DNA of 64,000 bases from positions 1 through 64,000 of the forward strand of contig DASYQD010000110.1 of NCBI GenBank assembly GCA_036005845.1, written 5' to 3'. Under the pieces are notes generated by a model. The model ran no database searches and had not been told where the DNA came from. It saw only the letters and a list, made by a program, of their open reading frames with translations. Below, in pieces: positions 48,660 through 57,466 of the stretch (positions are counted from its first letter, which is position 1; every line of letters begins with the position of its first letter). Made by a program: the position numbers and the translations under genes. This stretch comes from DASYQD01 sp036005845. GTDB lineage: Bacteria > Acidobacteriota > Thermoanaerobaculia > Multivoradales > JAIOJS01.

Positions 48660-49400
48660 CTACAGCCTGGCGAGCACGGCGGGCAGCTCGGCTAGCGCAT
48701 CGATCGTCACGTCCGGCGCCGGGCCTTCGGCGTGGTGCGAGCGCAGCCACACCGTGCGCACGCCGGCGGCGTGGCCGGCGGCGACGTCGCTCTTCTTGCG
48801 GTCGCCCACCATTACGGCTTCGGGCGGCGAGGCGCCGAGCTCGTCGAGGGCGGAGAGCAGCATCACCGGCGCGGGCTTGCGGCTGCCGGCATCGAAGCTG
48901 AAGCGCAGTGCGGTGAAGGGTTCAGCGAGATCGTAGGCCGCGAGGCGCTCGCGATAGAGCGCACCGGGCAGCGCCACGTTGGAGACGAGGCCCAGCGCGA
49001 GGCCGCGTGCGCGCAACTCGAGCAGCGTCGCGGCTGCGCCGTCGAGCGGGCGCAGGCCGGCGCCGTACGGGCGAAACCACGACGCGAGCACTTCGTCCGT
49101 CGAAACGCGCGCACCAGTGGCGCGGATCAAGCTCTCCACGTGAGGCCGCCAGTCGGCCTCGCGCTGCAGCTCGTAGCGCCGCGCGTACTCGATGCGCCAC
49201 GGTGCGAAGAGCAGCCGCTCGAGGTCGTCTTCGTCGGCGCGCCCGCCGCGCTCGCGCAGCAGCGCCAGCAGCTCGGCGCGGCCCGCGGCATCGGCGTCGC
49301 CCTCGGGCAGCCCGGACTCGTTGCGCATGTGGAGCAGCACGCCGCCCATGTCGAGCAGCACGGCGCGGATAGGAGCGTGCGACGGCAACGCGCCGCTCAT
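48660..49400 (-). CDS. HAD-superfamily hydrolase
   Basis: A 246-residue subfamily IA HAD phosphatase. Motif I is VLLDMGGVLL (about 14-23), with the second Asp replaced by Gly, a variant common in this subfamily. GLVSNVALPG is motif II, GSRKPAPVMLLSAL supplies the Lys of motif III, and MVGDRKKSDVAAGHAAGVRT is motif IV. The helical cap lies between about 40 and 110. It hydrolyses a small phosphoester; substrate unknown. It lies 43 bp downstream of mutM on the same strand and may be co-transcribed. Confidence 0.87.
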   Translation of the reverse strand: MSGALPSHAPIRAVLLDMGGVLLHMRNESGLPEGDADAAGRAELLALLRERGGRADEDDLERLLFAPWRIEYARRYELQREADWRPHVESLIRATGARVSTDEVLASWFRPYGAGLRPLDGAAATLLELRARGLALGLVSNVALPGALYRERLAAYDLAEPFTALRFSFDAGSRKPAPVMLLSALDELGASPPEAVMVGDRKKSDVAAGHAAGVRTVWLRSHHAEGPAPDVTIDALAELPAVLARL

Positions 49401-49443
49401 CGAAGAGCCTGCGCGCTCGCCGAACCCGTCGCGCCTGCGCCGC

Positions 49444-50286
49444 TCATCGCTGGCAGCCGCCGCAGAAGTACGTGCTGCGCCCGCTCTGCACGATGCGGCG
49501 AATCGCCGTGCCGCAGCGAAGGCAGGGCTCGCCTTCGCGGTCGTAGACGGCGAGCGAGACCTGGAAGTAGCCGGGGTTGCCCTCGCCGTCGACGAAGTCG
49601 TTGAGCGTCGTGCCGCCCTGCACGATCGCGCGTGCCAGCACCTCGCGCACCGCGTGCGCCAGCAGCTCCCAGCGCGGCGCGGCGATGCGGGCCACGGAGC
49701 GCCGCGGGTCGATGCCCGCCTGGTGCAGCGCCTCGCTGGCGTAGATGTTCCCGACGCCGACGACGATGCCGGCGTCCATCAGGAACGCCTTCACCGGCCC
49801 GCGCCGCCCTTCCGCCGCGTGCCGCAGGTAGGCGCCGTCGAGCCGCGGCCGCCCCGCCTCGTCCACCGCCAGCGGCTCGACACCCAATCCCGCGAAGTGC
49901 GCATCGCTGCCCAGGCGATCCGTGCGCAGCGCCAGCACCAGCCCGAAGCGCCGCGGATCGACGAAGCGCAAACGCCCGCCGCTGGCGAGGTGGAAGACGA
50001 CGTGCTCGTGCAGCATCCGCGGCTCGCGCGCCGGCACCACGGTGAGCCGCCCGCTCATCCCCAGGTGCAGCACCAGCGTCGAGCCGCCCTCCAAGTGCGC
50101 CAGCAGATACTTCGACCGCCGGTCGAGCTCGAGGATCCGCCGCCCGGTCGCCGCGTTCGCCAGCCGCCGCGCGCTCACCCGCTCGCGCAGCCGCGGATCG
50201 TGCACCTCGACGCGCGCGATGCGCTTGCCGACGAGCGGCTTCGACAGGCTCCGCCGCAGCACCTCCACTTCCGGCAGCTCGGGCAT
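49444..50286 (-). CDS. mutM: Formamidopyrimidine-DNA glycosylase
   Basis: A 280-residue Fpg/MutM. The N-terminal PELPEVE carries catalytic Pro2 and Glu3 after Met removal. Lys59 lies in DRRSKYLLAHLEGG. The helix-two-turn-helix is GVGNIYASEALHQAGIDP (about 175-192), and the C-terminal zinc finger has CLRCG and CGGCQ pairs. It removes 8-oxoguanine and cuts the strand by beta,delta-elimination. ATG 50286 has no Shine-Dalgarno sequence but TAAGCT 9 nt upstream. It diverges from the sigma factor gene. Confidence 0.95.
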   Translation of the reverse strand: MPELPEVEVLRRSLSKPLVGKRIARVEVHDPRLRERVSARRLANAATGRRILELDRRSKYLLAHLEGGSTLVLHLGMSGRLTVVPAREPRMLHEHVVFHLASGGRLRFVDPRRFGLVLALRTDRLGSDAHFAGLGVEPLAVDEAGRPRLDGAYLRHAAEGRRGPVKAFLMDAGIVVGVGNIYASEALHQAGIDPRRSVARIAAPRWELLAHAVREVLARAIVQGGTTLNDFVDGEGNPGYFQVSLAVYDREGEPCLRCGTAIRRIVQSGRSTYFCGGCQR

Positions 50287-50295
50287 CGGCGCGGA

Positions 50296-50301
50296 AGCTT
50301 A
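50296..50301 (-). promoter_or_regulatory. -10-like hexamer before mutM
   Basis: On the minus strand TAAGCT lies 9 nt before ATG 50286; leaderless pattern. Confidence 0.4.
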
Positions 50302-50334
50302 CGCGTTTCGCGCCGGCGCCCGCCGAGGTGCGGC

Positions 50335-50340
50335 TAGACT
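50335..50340 (+). promoter_or_regulatory. -10-like hexamer before the Sig-70_X6-type sigma gene
   Basis: TAGACT lies 7 nt before GTG 50348; leaderless pattern. Confidence 0.4.
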
Positions 50341-50347
50341 GCGCGCC

Positions 50348-50923
50348 GTGCCCCGACGAGAGGAGCGTGCCGCGCTCGCACCGGGCGAGGTCACCGGCCT
50401 GCTGCAGGCTTGGCGGGCGGGCGGCGACGAGGCACGCGAGCGGCTGATGGCGCTCGTCTACGTCGAGCTCAAGAAGATCGCCGGCGCGCACCTGCGCCGC
50501 GAGCGCCGCGGCTCGACCCTACAGGCGACCGACCTCGTCCACGAGGCGTTCCTGCGCCTGGTGCCGCAGGGCCACCTCGACTGGCGCGACCGCACGCACT
50601 TCTTCGGCCTCGCCTCGACCTGCATGCGGCGCGTGCTCGTCGATCGCGCCCGCGCCCGCTCCGCCGCCAAGCGCAACCCGGAGGGCTACGCCCTCACCGA
50701 CGCGCCGTCCATGGCGACCCCCGAGCAGCTGCTCGACCTCGACCGCGCCCTCGACCGGCTGGCCGGCGAGCACCCGCGGCTGGCGCGGGTGGTCGAGATG
50801 CGCTACTTCGGCGGGCTCGAGCTCGCCGAGATCGCCGAGTACCTGGCGCTCTCGGAGCGCACGCTCAAGCGCGACTGGGCGTTCGCGCGCGCATGGCTCC
50901 TGCGCGAGCTCGATCACGCGTAG
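50348..50923 (+). CDS. ECF-like sigma factor (PF07638/Sig-70_X6 type)
   Basis: A 191-residue sigma factor. Region 2 includes VYVELKKIAGAHLRRERRGS, then LQATDLVHEAFLRLVPQ and TCMRRVLVDRARAR, all characteristic of the Sig-70_X6/Sigma70_ECF group found in Acidobacteria and Planctomycetes. Region 4 is VVEMRYFGGLELAEIAEYLA then LSERTLKRDWAFARAWLL. No anti-sigma gene is adjacent. Instead, a Ser/Thr kinase gene begins 6 bp after the stop, and this class is known to be paired with kinases, which probably control it by phosphorylation. Starts at GTG 50348. Confidence 0.93.
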   Translation: MPRREERAALAPGEVTGLLQAWRAGGDEARERLMALVYVELKKIAGAHLRRERRGSTLQATDLVHEAFLRLVPQGHLDWRDRTHFFGLASTCMRRVLVDRARARSAAKRNPEGYALTDAPSMATPEQLLDLDRALDRLAGEHPRLARVVEMRYFGGLELAEIAEYLALSERTLKRDWAFARAWLLRELDHA

Positions 50924-50929
50924 CATGCC

Positions 50930-53755
50930 GTGATCGACGACGCGCTGCTCGACGATTTCGCACGGGCGCAGGAGCTCGCCGGCGCCGAGCGCGAGGCGTT
51001 CCTCGCCGCCGTGGCCGAGCGCGACGGCGCCAGGGCGCGCGAGCTGCGCGAGCTCCTCGCGGCCGCCGCGCCGCCGGCGTCGCTTCTCGAGCGCGCGCCC
51101 TACGGGCTCGAGCCGATGGACGACGCCGAGCCCCTGCCCGAGCGCATCGGCCCCTACAACGTGCTGCGCGAGATCGGCCGCGGCGGCATGGGCCGCGTCT
51201 ACCTCGCCGAGCAGCGCGGCGACGGCTTCGCGCGGCGAGTGGCGGTCAAGCGCCTCGACCAGTGGAAGGCCTCGCCCGCCTCGGCGCGCCGGTTCCGCGA
51301 CGAGGTCACCTTCCTCGCCTCGCTCGAGCACCCCGGCATCGCCCGCTTCCTCGACGGCGGGCGCGCCGCCGACGGCAGTGCCTACCTGGCGCTCGAGTAC
51401 ATCGAGGGCGCCGACCTCCTCGCCCACGCCGCCGGCCGCGGCTTGTCGGTCGAGGCGCGGCTGCGGCTCTTCCTCGAGGTGCTCGACGCCGTCGCGTTCG
51501 CGCACGCGCGGCACATCGTCCACCGCGACCTCAAGCCCGGCAACGTGCTGGTGGGCGCCGACGGCCATCCGAAGCTGCTCGACTTCGGCATCTCGAAGCT
51601 CGTCGATCCGCAGGGCGACGGCGCGGTCACCACGCAGACCGAGCTGCGCGCGCTCACCCCGGCCTACGCCAGCCCGGAGCAGATCCGCGGCGAGAAGGTC
51701 ACCGCCGCCTCCGACGTCTACTCGCTGGGCGTCGTGCTCTACGAGCTGCTCGCCGGCGTCCACCCCTTCCGTGCCCGCAGCAGCGACGCCCACGCGCTGG
51801 TGCGGGCCGTGCTCGAGGAGGACCCCGAGCCGCCCTCGACCGCCGCCCGGCGCTCGACGCGCGACGAACCCGACGCAGCGCGCCGCGAGCCGACGACGGC
51901 AGCGGGGACCTTCCGGCTCGGCCGCGACCTCGATGCGATCTGCCTCAAGGCACTGCGCAAGGAGCCGGCACAGCGGTACGCCTCGGTGACGGCGCTCGCC
52001 GACGACGTGCGGCGGTTCCTCGACGGCCTGCCGGTCGCCGCGCGCAGGGGCGGGCTCTCCTACCGCCTGGCGAAGGGAGCGCGGCGTTACCGCGTCCACC
52101 TTGCGGTGGCGGCGACCGCCGCGCTCGTCGCCACGGCTCTCGTCCTCCTCACTGTCCGCGCGCTCGACGACGGCGGGCGGGTGACGGCGCCGCGAGTGGC
52201 TGCTCCGACGGGCCCGCGGCCGACGCTGTCGCGTATCGGCGAGCTCTCGGCGCGTTTCGCCGAGCAGCCGACCCGGCCGGAGATCGGTCTCGAGCTGATC
52301 GCCGCGCTCCTCGCTGCCGGCCGCGGCAAGGACGCCATGGCCGCGGTGACGCGGCTGCGGCAGCTGCCGGACCCGCTCGGCAAGGGTCCGCGCATCGACC
52401 TCGCCGAGGCGGAGGCGGCGCTCGCGGTCTCCGAGTACCAGCGCGCCGCCGCGCTGGCCACCAGCGCCGAGGAGGGCGCCGTCCGCGCGCGCGACGAGGC
52501 CCTCGCGCGCCGCGCCCGCCTGGCGCAGGCGCGCGCGCTGCTGCGGCTGAGCTCGCCGCAGGAGGTCGACAGCCGCGCCGCCGCCCTCGTCACGGAAGCT
52601 GAGAAGGCAGGCGACGAGCAGACCGCGGTCGAGGGGCTGGTCCTGCGCGCGCTGGCGGCGCGCCGCGCGGCGCACGCGGACGAGGCGCGGCGGCTGGTCG
52701 AGGCGGCGCTGCCGCGGGCGCGCGCCCTCGGCGACCGGCGCTCGGAGGTGGAAGCGATGACGCTCAGCGCCCGGCTGCAGGGCGAGTCGGGCGCCGTCGA
52801 CGAGGGGCTGCGCACCGTCGATCGCGCCATCGCCATCGCCGTCGAGTCGGGCGACATCGCCTCGGAGGCCGGCGCGCTGCTGATCAAGATGGCGCTGCTC
52901 AACTGGGGCGGCAAGGACCAGGCGACGGTCATCGCCACCGGCAAGCTCGCGGTGCAACGGCTCAGGCTCTCGGGCGACCGCGAGCAGCTCCTGCGCGTAC
53001 TGGCGAATTTCGCCACCCAGTACATCGAGCAGGCCGAGCTGCGGGAAGCGGAAGCCGTCATCACCGAAGCGGAGCCGCTCGCCGACGCGCTCGGCAGCCC
53101 GCGCCATCGCGCCACCGTCCTGCGGGCGCGCGGCTACCTCGAGGAGCAACGGGGCGACCGCGCCGCGGCACGGGCGAGTTACACGGCCGCGCTCGCCGCC
53201 GGACGCGAGGCGGGAGTCGACTCGGTGGTGGCGAACAACCTCGAGGATCTCGCCTGGCTCGAAGTCGAGGATCGACGCCCCGACGCCGCGGCCGCCGCCG
53301 CCACCGAGTCGGTCGAGCTCTTCCGGCGCGGCGGCGACGAGCGCTCGGCCATCGAAGCCGGCGCCGCGCTTGCCTGCGCGGACGTGGCGCGCGGCAAGGG
53401 CATGAGCGCCAAGCGGCGGCTCGCCACTCTCGCGGCGGCGGCGGCGCAGAGCGACTCCGACTCCGCGAAGTTCGTCGTCCTGACCGCCGAGGCGCGCGTG
53501 GCGCAGGACCTCGGCGAGCGGGCGCGCGCCGTCGAGCTCTACCGCAAGGCTGTCGAGATGGCGAAGGGCCTCGAGCTCCCGGGGGTGGTGCTCAACCAGC
53601 AGGGAAAGCTCGCCGTGGCCCTCGATCGGGCCGGCGACCGCGATGCGGCCGTCGCGCTGGCTCGGGAGGTCCTGCCTCGGGCCGATCGGCTCGGCTTCGG
53701 CGGCGTCGTGCGCGATTGCCGACAGGTCCTCGACCGCATCCCCGCCGCCGGCTGA
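50930..53755 (+). CDS. Membrane Ser/Thr protein kinase with C-terminal TPR domain
   Basis: A 941-residue Hanks-type kinase. The Gly-rich loop IGRGGMGRVYLAE is near 83-93, Lys in RRVAVKRLDQW, HRDLKPGN with Asp200, DFG at 218-220, and the activation segment ends TPAYASPEQI. A membrane helix (about 392-410) separates the cytoplasmic kinase from a long helical region (about 430-940) of TPR-like repeats rich in Ala, Leu and Arg, predicted to be outside the membrane. It starts at GTG 50930, 6 bp after the sigma gene. The TPR part probably senses a protein partner; the sigma factor is the likely phosphorylation target or output. Confidence 0.92.
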   Translation: MIDDALLDDFARAQELAGAEREAFLAAVAERDGARARELRELLAAAAPPASLLERAPYGLEPMDDAEPLPERIGPYNVLREIGRGGMGRVYLAEQRGDGFARRVAVKRLDQWKASPASARRFRDEVTFLASLEHPGIARFLDGGRAADGSAYLALEYIEGADLLAHAAGRGLSVEARLRLFLEVLDAVAFAHARHIVHRDLKPGNVLVGADGHPKLLDFGISKLVDPQGDGAVTTQTELRALTPAYASPEQIRGEKVTAASDVYSLGVVLYELLAGVHPFRARSSDAHALVRAVLEEDPEPPSTAARRSTRDEPDAARREPTTAAGTFRLGRDLDAICLKALRKEPAQRYASVTALADDVRRFLDGLPVAARRGGLSYRLAKGARRYRVHLAVAATAALVATALVLLTVRALDDGGRVTAPRVAAPTGPRPTLSRIGELSARFAEQPTRPEIGLELIAALLAAGRGKDAMAAVTRLRQLPDPLGKGPRIDLAEAEAALAVSEYQRAAALATSAEEGAVRARDEALARRARLAQARALLRLSSPQEVDSRAAALVTEAEKAGDEQTAVEGLVLRALAARRAAHADEARRLVEAALPRARALGDRRSEVEAMTLSARLQGESGAVDEGLRTVDRAIAIAVESGDIASEAGALLIKMALLNWGGKDQATVIATGKLAVQRLRLSGDREQLLRVLANFATQYIEQAELREAEAVITEAEPLADALGSPRHRATVLRARGYLEEQRGDRAAARASYTAALAAGREAGVDSVVANNLEDLAWLEVEDRRPDAAAAAATESVELFRRGGDERSAIEAGAALACADVARGKGMSAKRRLATLAAAAAQSDSDSAKFVVLTAEARVAQDLGERARAVELYRKAVEMAKGLELPGVVLNQQGKLAVALDRAGDRDAAVALAREVLPRADRLGFGGVVRDCRQVLDRIPAAG

Positions 53756-53836
53756 CACCCGTGTCCCCTCCCGCGCGCGCTTCGCGCGCAGTGGGCAATC
53801 GGCGAGCTAGCGCCGCAACCTGCGAGAGGAGTGGCC

Positions 53837-55459
53837 ATGCATTTCTCGAGAACCCTTCGTACGCTGCTATCCCGCTGCTGCTGGATCGTCGCTCTGCTGT
53901 TGGTCGTCGCCGGGGGGCCGGCGCACGCCGCCGGCCTCACCGCGTCCGGCTCGCAGCTCTTCTACGAGACCAGCGCCAACCCGCTCCACCCGCCGGCCAT
54001 GGGCGACCAGCTCGGCTTCGCCGTCGCCACGGGCGACTTCGACGGCGACGGCGCCGACGACCTCGCCATCGGCCTGCGCAGCGACGACACGCCCATCGGT
54101 CCGATCGCCGACGTCGGCCAGGTGCAGATCCGCTGGGGTGCCGCCGGCACTGGACTGCAGGCGCAGGGCGCCACCGTCAAGTACCTCTGGCAGGGCGGCA
54201 CGTCGTCGGTCGACGACCCGGAGGCGGGCGACCACTTCGGCGAGTCGCTCGCGGCCGGCGACTTCGACCACGACGGCTTCGACGACCTGGCCATCGGCAT
54301 CCCCGGCGAGGACGTCGGCACGATCTCCAACGCCGGCGCCGTCGAGGTGCGCTACGGCGCGGCGAACCGTGGCGCGGCGCTCGAAACGCGGCGTCAGCTC
54401 TTCCATGAGAACACCACCGGCATGCCCGACAACTCCGGCATCGACGATGAGTTCGGCCACGCCCTCGCCACCGGCGACTTCGATGCCGACACCTTCGACG
54501 ACCTGGTCATCGGCGTCCCGCTCGAGACGGCGAACGCCACCACCGACGGCGGCCGCGTGTTCGTGCTCTACGGGACGCCGAGCGGCCTCGACGTGGCACG
54601 CGTGCAGACGTTCGAGGACGGCGTCGAGACGCCGGACCACTTCGGCGAGGCGCTCGCCGCCGCCGACTTCGACAACGACGGCCGCAGCGACCTCGCCGTG
54701 GGCGCTCCGGGCTACGCGTCGGGCGCCGGCCTGGTCCACATCCTCTACGACCTCCCCGGCCTTCCGTCCACCCTCACCTTCAGCAACCACGACAGCTTCT
54801 GGCAACAGAACCTGCCCGACTCGAGCGAGCCCGGCGACCACTTCAGCGCCGCGCTCGCCGCCGGCAACTTCGACGGCGACGACTTCGCCGATCTCGCCGT
54901 CGGCGTCCCGGACGAAGACGTCGATCTGACCCCGAGCATCCACGCCCAGGACGCCGGCGCCGTTCACGTGCTCTTTGGCTCCGCTGTCGGACTCGCCACC
55001 GGCCGTAACCAGTTCTGGACCGCCAACTCCACCGCCGTTCCCGGCGAAGCCGAGGCCGGCGACCGCTTCGGGTTCACCCTCGCCGCCGGCGACTTCAACA
55101 ACGACGGCTTCGACGAGCTGGTCATCGCGGTGCCCTTCGAGGAGAACTTCCGCGGCCCGGAGGAAGGAGACGTCGTGGTGCTGCCGAGCAGTCAAACGGG
55201 CCCCGACGGCGCGGGCGCCAGGACCTGGAACCTCGAAGTGCCGGGAATCCTCGGCGACATGAACCCCGGCGACCACCTCGGCTGGTCGCTCGCCGTCGGC
55301 GACTTCGACCACAACGGCGCCGACGACCTGACGATCGGCATCCCCAACGATGGCAACATCGGCGGCGTGCTGGCCCTCTACGGCACGCTGGCCAATCCGA
55401 TCTTCAGCGACGGCTTCGAGAGCGGCAGCACGCTGGCGTGGTCGGCCCACTGGCCGTGA
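53837..55459 (+). CDS. Exported FG-GAP (integrin-alpha-like) repeat protein with DGFESG-type C-terminus
   Basis: A 540-residue protein. ATG 53837 has AGGAG at 6-nt spacing; a GTG two codons upstream is possible. The signal peptide ends GGPAHA (about 30). Seven FG-GAP blades follow, each with a calcium-binding loop and LAIG-type strand, for example FDGDGADDLAIGL, FDHDGFDDLAIGIPGED, FDNDGRSDLAVGAPG and FDHNGADDLTIGIPND. Together they form a beta-propeller. The C-terminus FSDGFESGSTLAWSAHWP matches a short tag I have seen on many exported proteins of high-GC environmental bacteria. It is located 81 bp after the kinase gene. A surface adhesion or sensing role is likely. Confidence 0.88.
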   Translation: MHFSRTLRTLLSRCCWIVALLLVVAGGPAHAAGLTASGSQLFYETSANPLHPPAMGDQLGFAVATGDFDGDGADDLAIGLRSDDTPIGPIADVGQVQIRWGAAGTGLQAQGATVKYLWQGGTSSVDDPEAGDHFGESLAAGDFDHDGFDDLAIGIPGEDVGTISNAGAVEVRYGAANRGAALETRRQLFHENTTGMPDNSGIDDEFGHALATGDFDADTFDDLVIGVPLETANATTDGGRVFVLYGTPSGLDVARVQTFEDGVETPDHFGEALAAADFDNDGRSDLAVGAPGYASGAGLVHILYDLPGLPSTLTFSNHDSFWQQNLPDSSEPGDHFSAALAAGNFDGDDFADLAVGVPDEDVDLTPSIHAQDAGAVHVLFGSAVGLATGRNQFWTANSTAVPGEAEAGDRFGFTLAAGDFNNDGFDELVIAVPFEENFRGPEEGDVVVLPSSQTGPDGAGARTWNLEVPGILGDMNPGDHLGWSLAVGDFDHNGADDLTIGIPNDGNIGGVLALYGTLANPIFSDGFESGSTLAWSAHWP

Positions 55460-55484
55460 GCCCCGCTAGATGCGAACGGCGCGC

Positions 55485-56891
55485 TCAGCGCAGCGAGGTG
55501 GCGACCTCGGCGATGAGCGCGGCCAGCGCCGCCTGCGGGTCGGTGCCTTCGCCTTTCAAGGCCATCTCGGTATCGAGCAAGCGCATCGGGAGGGCGAGCA
55601 GCACGGGCAGCGGCAGGCGCGACGCGGCGAGATAGGCGCGGTGGAGGCGGAAGGGGTGGATGCCGGTCAACGGATTCGGCAGACCTTCCGGGAGCTTGCC
55701 GCCGAGCGCCGGCGCGACGCGATCCTTGAAGCGGTTGTAGCTGCGCTCGCCGGCGGGGAGGCCGAGGCGGTCGACGACGCCGCGCACGGCGACGAGCTGG
55801 CGGCAGAAGCCGGCCAGCATCGAGAAGAATCCCAGCCGCGCGCGGCCGGGGTCGTCGCTGCCGGCGATCATGCGCTCGAGGCGCGTCAACACCTCGCCGC
55901 CGCGGCCTTCGGCGAGCGCATCCAGCAACTGAAAGCTGTCCTCCTCGCCGCGGTCCTCGACCACCTCGCGCACCGCGGCGAGCTCGATGGTCTCGCCGCC
56001 GGCGAGGTCGGCGAGCTTGCGGTACTCGGCGGCCAGGCGCGCCGTCGACGATGCCGCGACGCCGCCGCCGCGCTCCTCCTGCCGCAGCGTGCGGCGCGCG
56101 AGCTCGGCGAGCGCGTCGCGGCGGATGCCGACGCCCATCTCGCTCTCGAGCTGCGCCGCCACCGCGTCGACGCCGCTGAAGCCGTCGCGGTCGGCGCTCA
56201 CTTCGCCGACGGCGAGGAAGGCGCCGCGCTCGCGGAGCTGTGCCACCAGCGGATGGTCGGCGGCCACCGAGCGCTCCGCCAGCACCAGCGCGTGCCCAGC
56301 GGGAAGCCCGCGCCGCAGCAGGTCGCCGAGCTGCGACAGCGCCGCCTCGCCCAAACCGGCAAGGCCGTCGCGCCGCGCGGCCTCGAGCAGCGGTACCAGC
56401 GTCTCGCGGCGCTCGGCGGCCTCCTTCTTCGCCAGCTTGGCGCCGCGCTTGCCGGCGAAGGCCCAGTCGGGCAGCGAGCCGATCGCGGCCGCCGCGTCGC
56501 CCGCCTGCGGATCGACGCCGAAGACGTAGAGCGCCTGCAGCAGCCGCGACGCGCCCTCGCGCTCCTTCACCGAAAGCGACTCGCCGCTTGGCGGCGCCAC
56601 GGCGAGCGCATCGGCCACCAGCTCGAGCGCCGCCGAGCGGTCGGCGAGCACCGCGGTGTCGACCGCGGCCAGCACCTTGGCGCCGCCGAAGAGCGAGAAG
56701 GTGCGCAGGTCCTCGAGCAGCGGCAGCAGGTCGGCCGGCCGCCGGCGCAGCGCGAAGCTGCCCCCCGAGCGCGCCGCGAGCGCCTGCCCGAGCCGCGACG
56801 CCGCCGGCTCGCCGAGCACCGCGTCGCCGACGAGCAGGTAGAGCGGCGACGGCTCGGCGGCGAGCAGGCGGTCGACGGGATCGGCGGCCAT
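55485..56891 (-). CDS. holA: DNA polymerase III subunit delta (HolA-like)
   Basis: A 468-residue protein. The opening PSPLYLLVGDAVLGEPAASR and TFSLFGGAKVLAAVDTA correspond to the HolA N-terminal domain. Next come LLRRGLPAGHALVLAERSVA and the DSFQLLDALAEGRGGEVLTR-type segment. The end IHPFRLHRAYLAASRLPLPV then LLDTEMALKGEGTDPQ matches domain III of clamp-loader delta. It is about 130 residues longer than usual, mostly from an Ala/Lys/Arg-rich insert (about 110-190). It loads the sliding clamp. The start is ATG 56891. Confidence 0.85.
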   Translation of the reverse strand: MAADPVDRLLAAEPSPLYLLVGDAVLGEPAASRLGQALAARSGGSFALRRRPADLLPLLEDLRTFSLFGGAKVLAAVDTAVLADRSAALELVADALAVAPPSGESLSVKEREGASRLLQALYVFGVDPQAGDAAAAIGSLPDWAFAGKRGAKLAKKEAAERRETLVPLLEAARRDGLAGLGEAALSQLGDLLRRGLPAGHALVLAERSVAADHPLVAQLRERGAFLAVGEVSADRDGFSGVDAVAAQLESEMGVGIRRDALAELARRTLRQEERGGGVAASSTARLAAEYRKLADLAGGETIELAAVREVVEDRGEEDSFQLLDALAEGRGGEVLTRLERMIAGSDDPGRARLGFFSMLAGFCRQLVAVRGVVDRLGLPAGERSYNRFKDRVAPALGGKLPEGLPNPLTGIHPFRLHRAYLAASRLPLPVLLALPMRLLDTEMALKGEGTDPQAALAALIAEVATSLR

Positions 56892-56938
56892 CGGTATCTT
56901 CAGACTGGCCCTCGTTTCGCGAGCCTCGCACAAACGAA

Positions 56939-56960
56939 GAGCGGGGCCGCAGCCCCGCTC
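56939..56960 (-). terminator. Probable terminator after the dksA-like gene
   Basis: A 9-bp perfect stem (56939-56947 with 56952-56960), 4-nt loop, lies 26 nt after the minus-strand stop. It is followed on that strand by the T-rich TTCGTTTGT. Confidence 0.6.
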
Positions 56961-56985
56961 GTTCGAATCGTCGACGTCGTGCGCC

Positions 56986-57384
56986 CTACGCCTCTTCGAG
57001 CATCCCCTTCTCGGCCAGCTCCTGACAGTCGATGCAGTAGCGCGCCCACGGCATCGCCTTTAGGCGCCCCGGCCGGATCTCGTTGCTGCAGTTGGTGCAG
57101 ATGCCGTAGGAACCGGACTCGATGCGCGAGAGCGCCTCCTCGATGCGCAGCAGCGTGTGGCGCTCGCCGTCGGAGAGGGAGAAGAGCAGCTCGCGCGAAT
57201 AGGCGTTGTTGGCGCGGTCGACGATGTCGTCGCTGCCTTCGTCACTGGCTTCCTGGCCGGCCTTCACGTCGTGCTCGTACATGGCCAGGATCTCGTCGCG
57301 CTGCGTGGTCAAGAGACGGCGGACGACGTCGATGCCGCCCAGCTCGTCGACGTTGTTCTTGGTAGCGGTTTGCTTCAGGGCCAC
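56986..57384 (-). CDS. DksA/TraR C4-type zinc-finger protein
   Basis: About 132 residues. A coiled-coil N-terminal half (RLLTTQRDEILAMYEHDVKA, with the acidic DEGSDDIVDRAN where DksA has its tip) is followed by the zinc finger CTNC...CIDC (about 96-120, SGSYGICTNCSNEIRPGRLK). DksA binds in the RNA polymerase secondary channel and works with ppGpp. The start was set at GTG 57384 because GAGGAG lies 8 nt upstream; GTG 57393 is the longer alternative. Other TraR-like zinc-finger proteins of unknown role have the same fold, so the gene symbol is withheld. Confidence 0.87.
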   Translation of the reverse strand: MALKQTATKNNVDELGGIDVVRRLLTTQRDEILAMYEHDVKAGQEASDEGSDDIVDRANNAYSRELLFSLSDGERHTLLRIEEALSRIESGSYGICTNCSNEIRPGRLKAMPWARYCIDCQELAEKGMLEEA

Positions 57385-57466
57385 GGCACTCACTCCTCGC
57401 TCGGCCTAGGCTCGTTTTTTTGGGAGAGATCGAACGGAAATCGCTGTACGTTCAGCGAATTCCGCG

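Noticed and set aside
50519..53758. A 3.2-kb open frame antisense to the kinase gene
   Set aside because: It mirrors the codon structure of the kinase gene and has no domain of its own.
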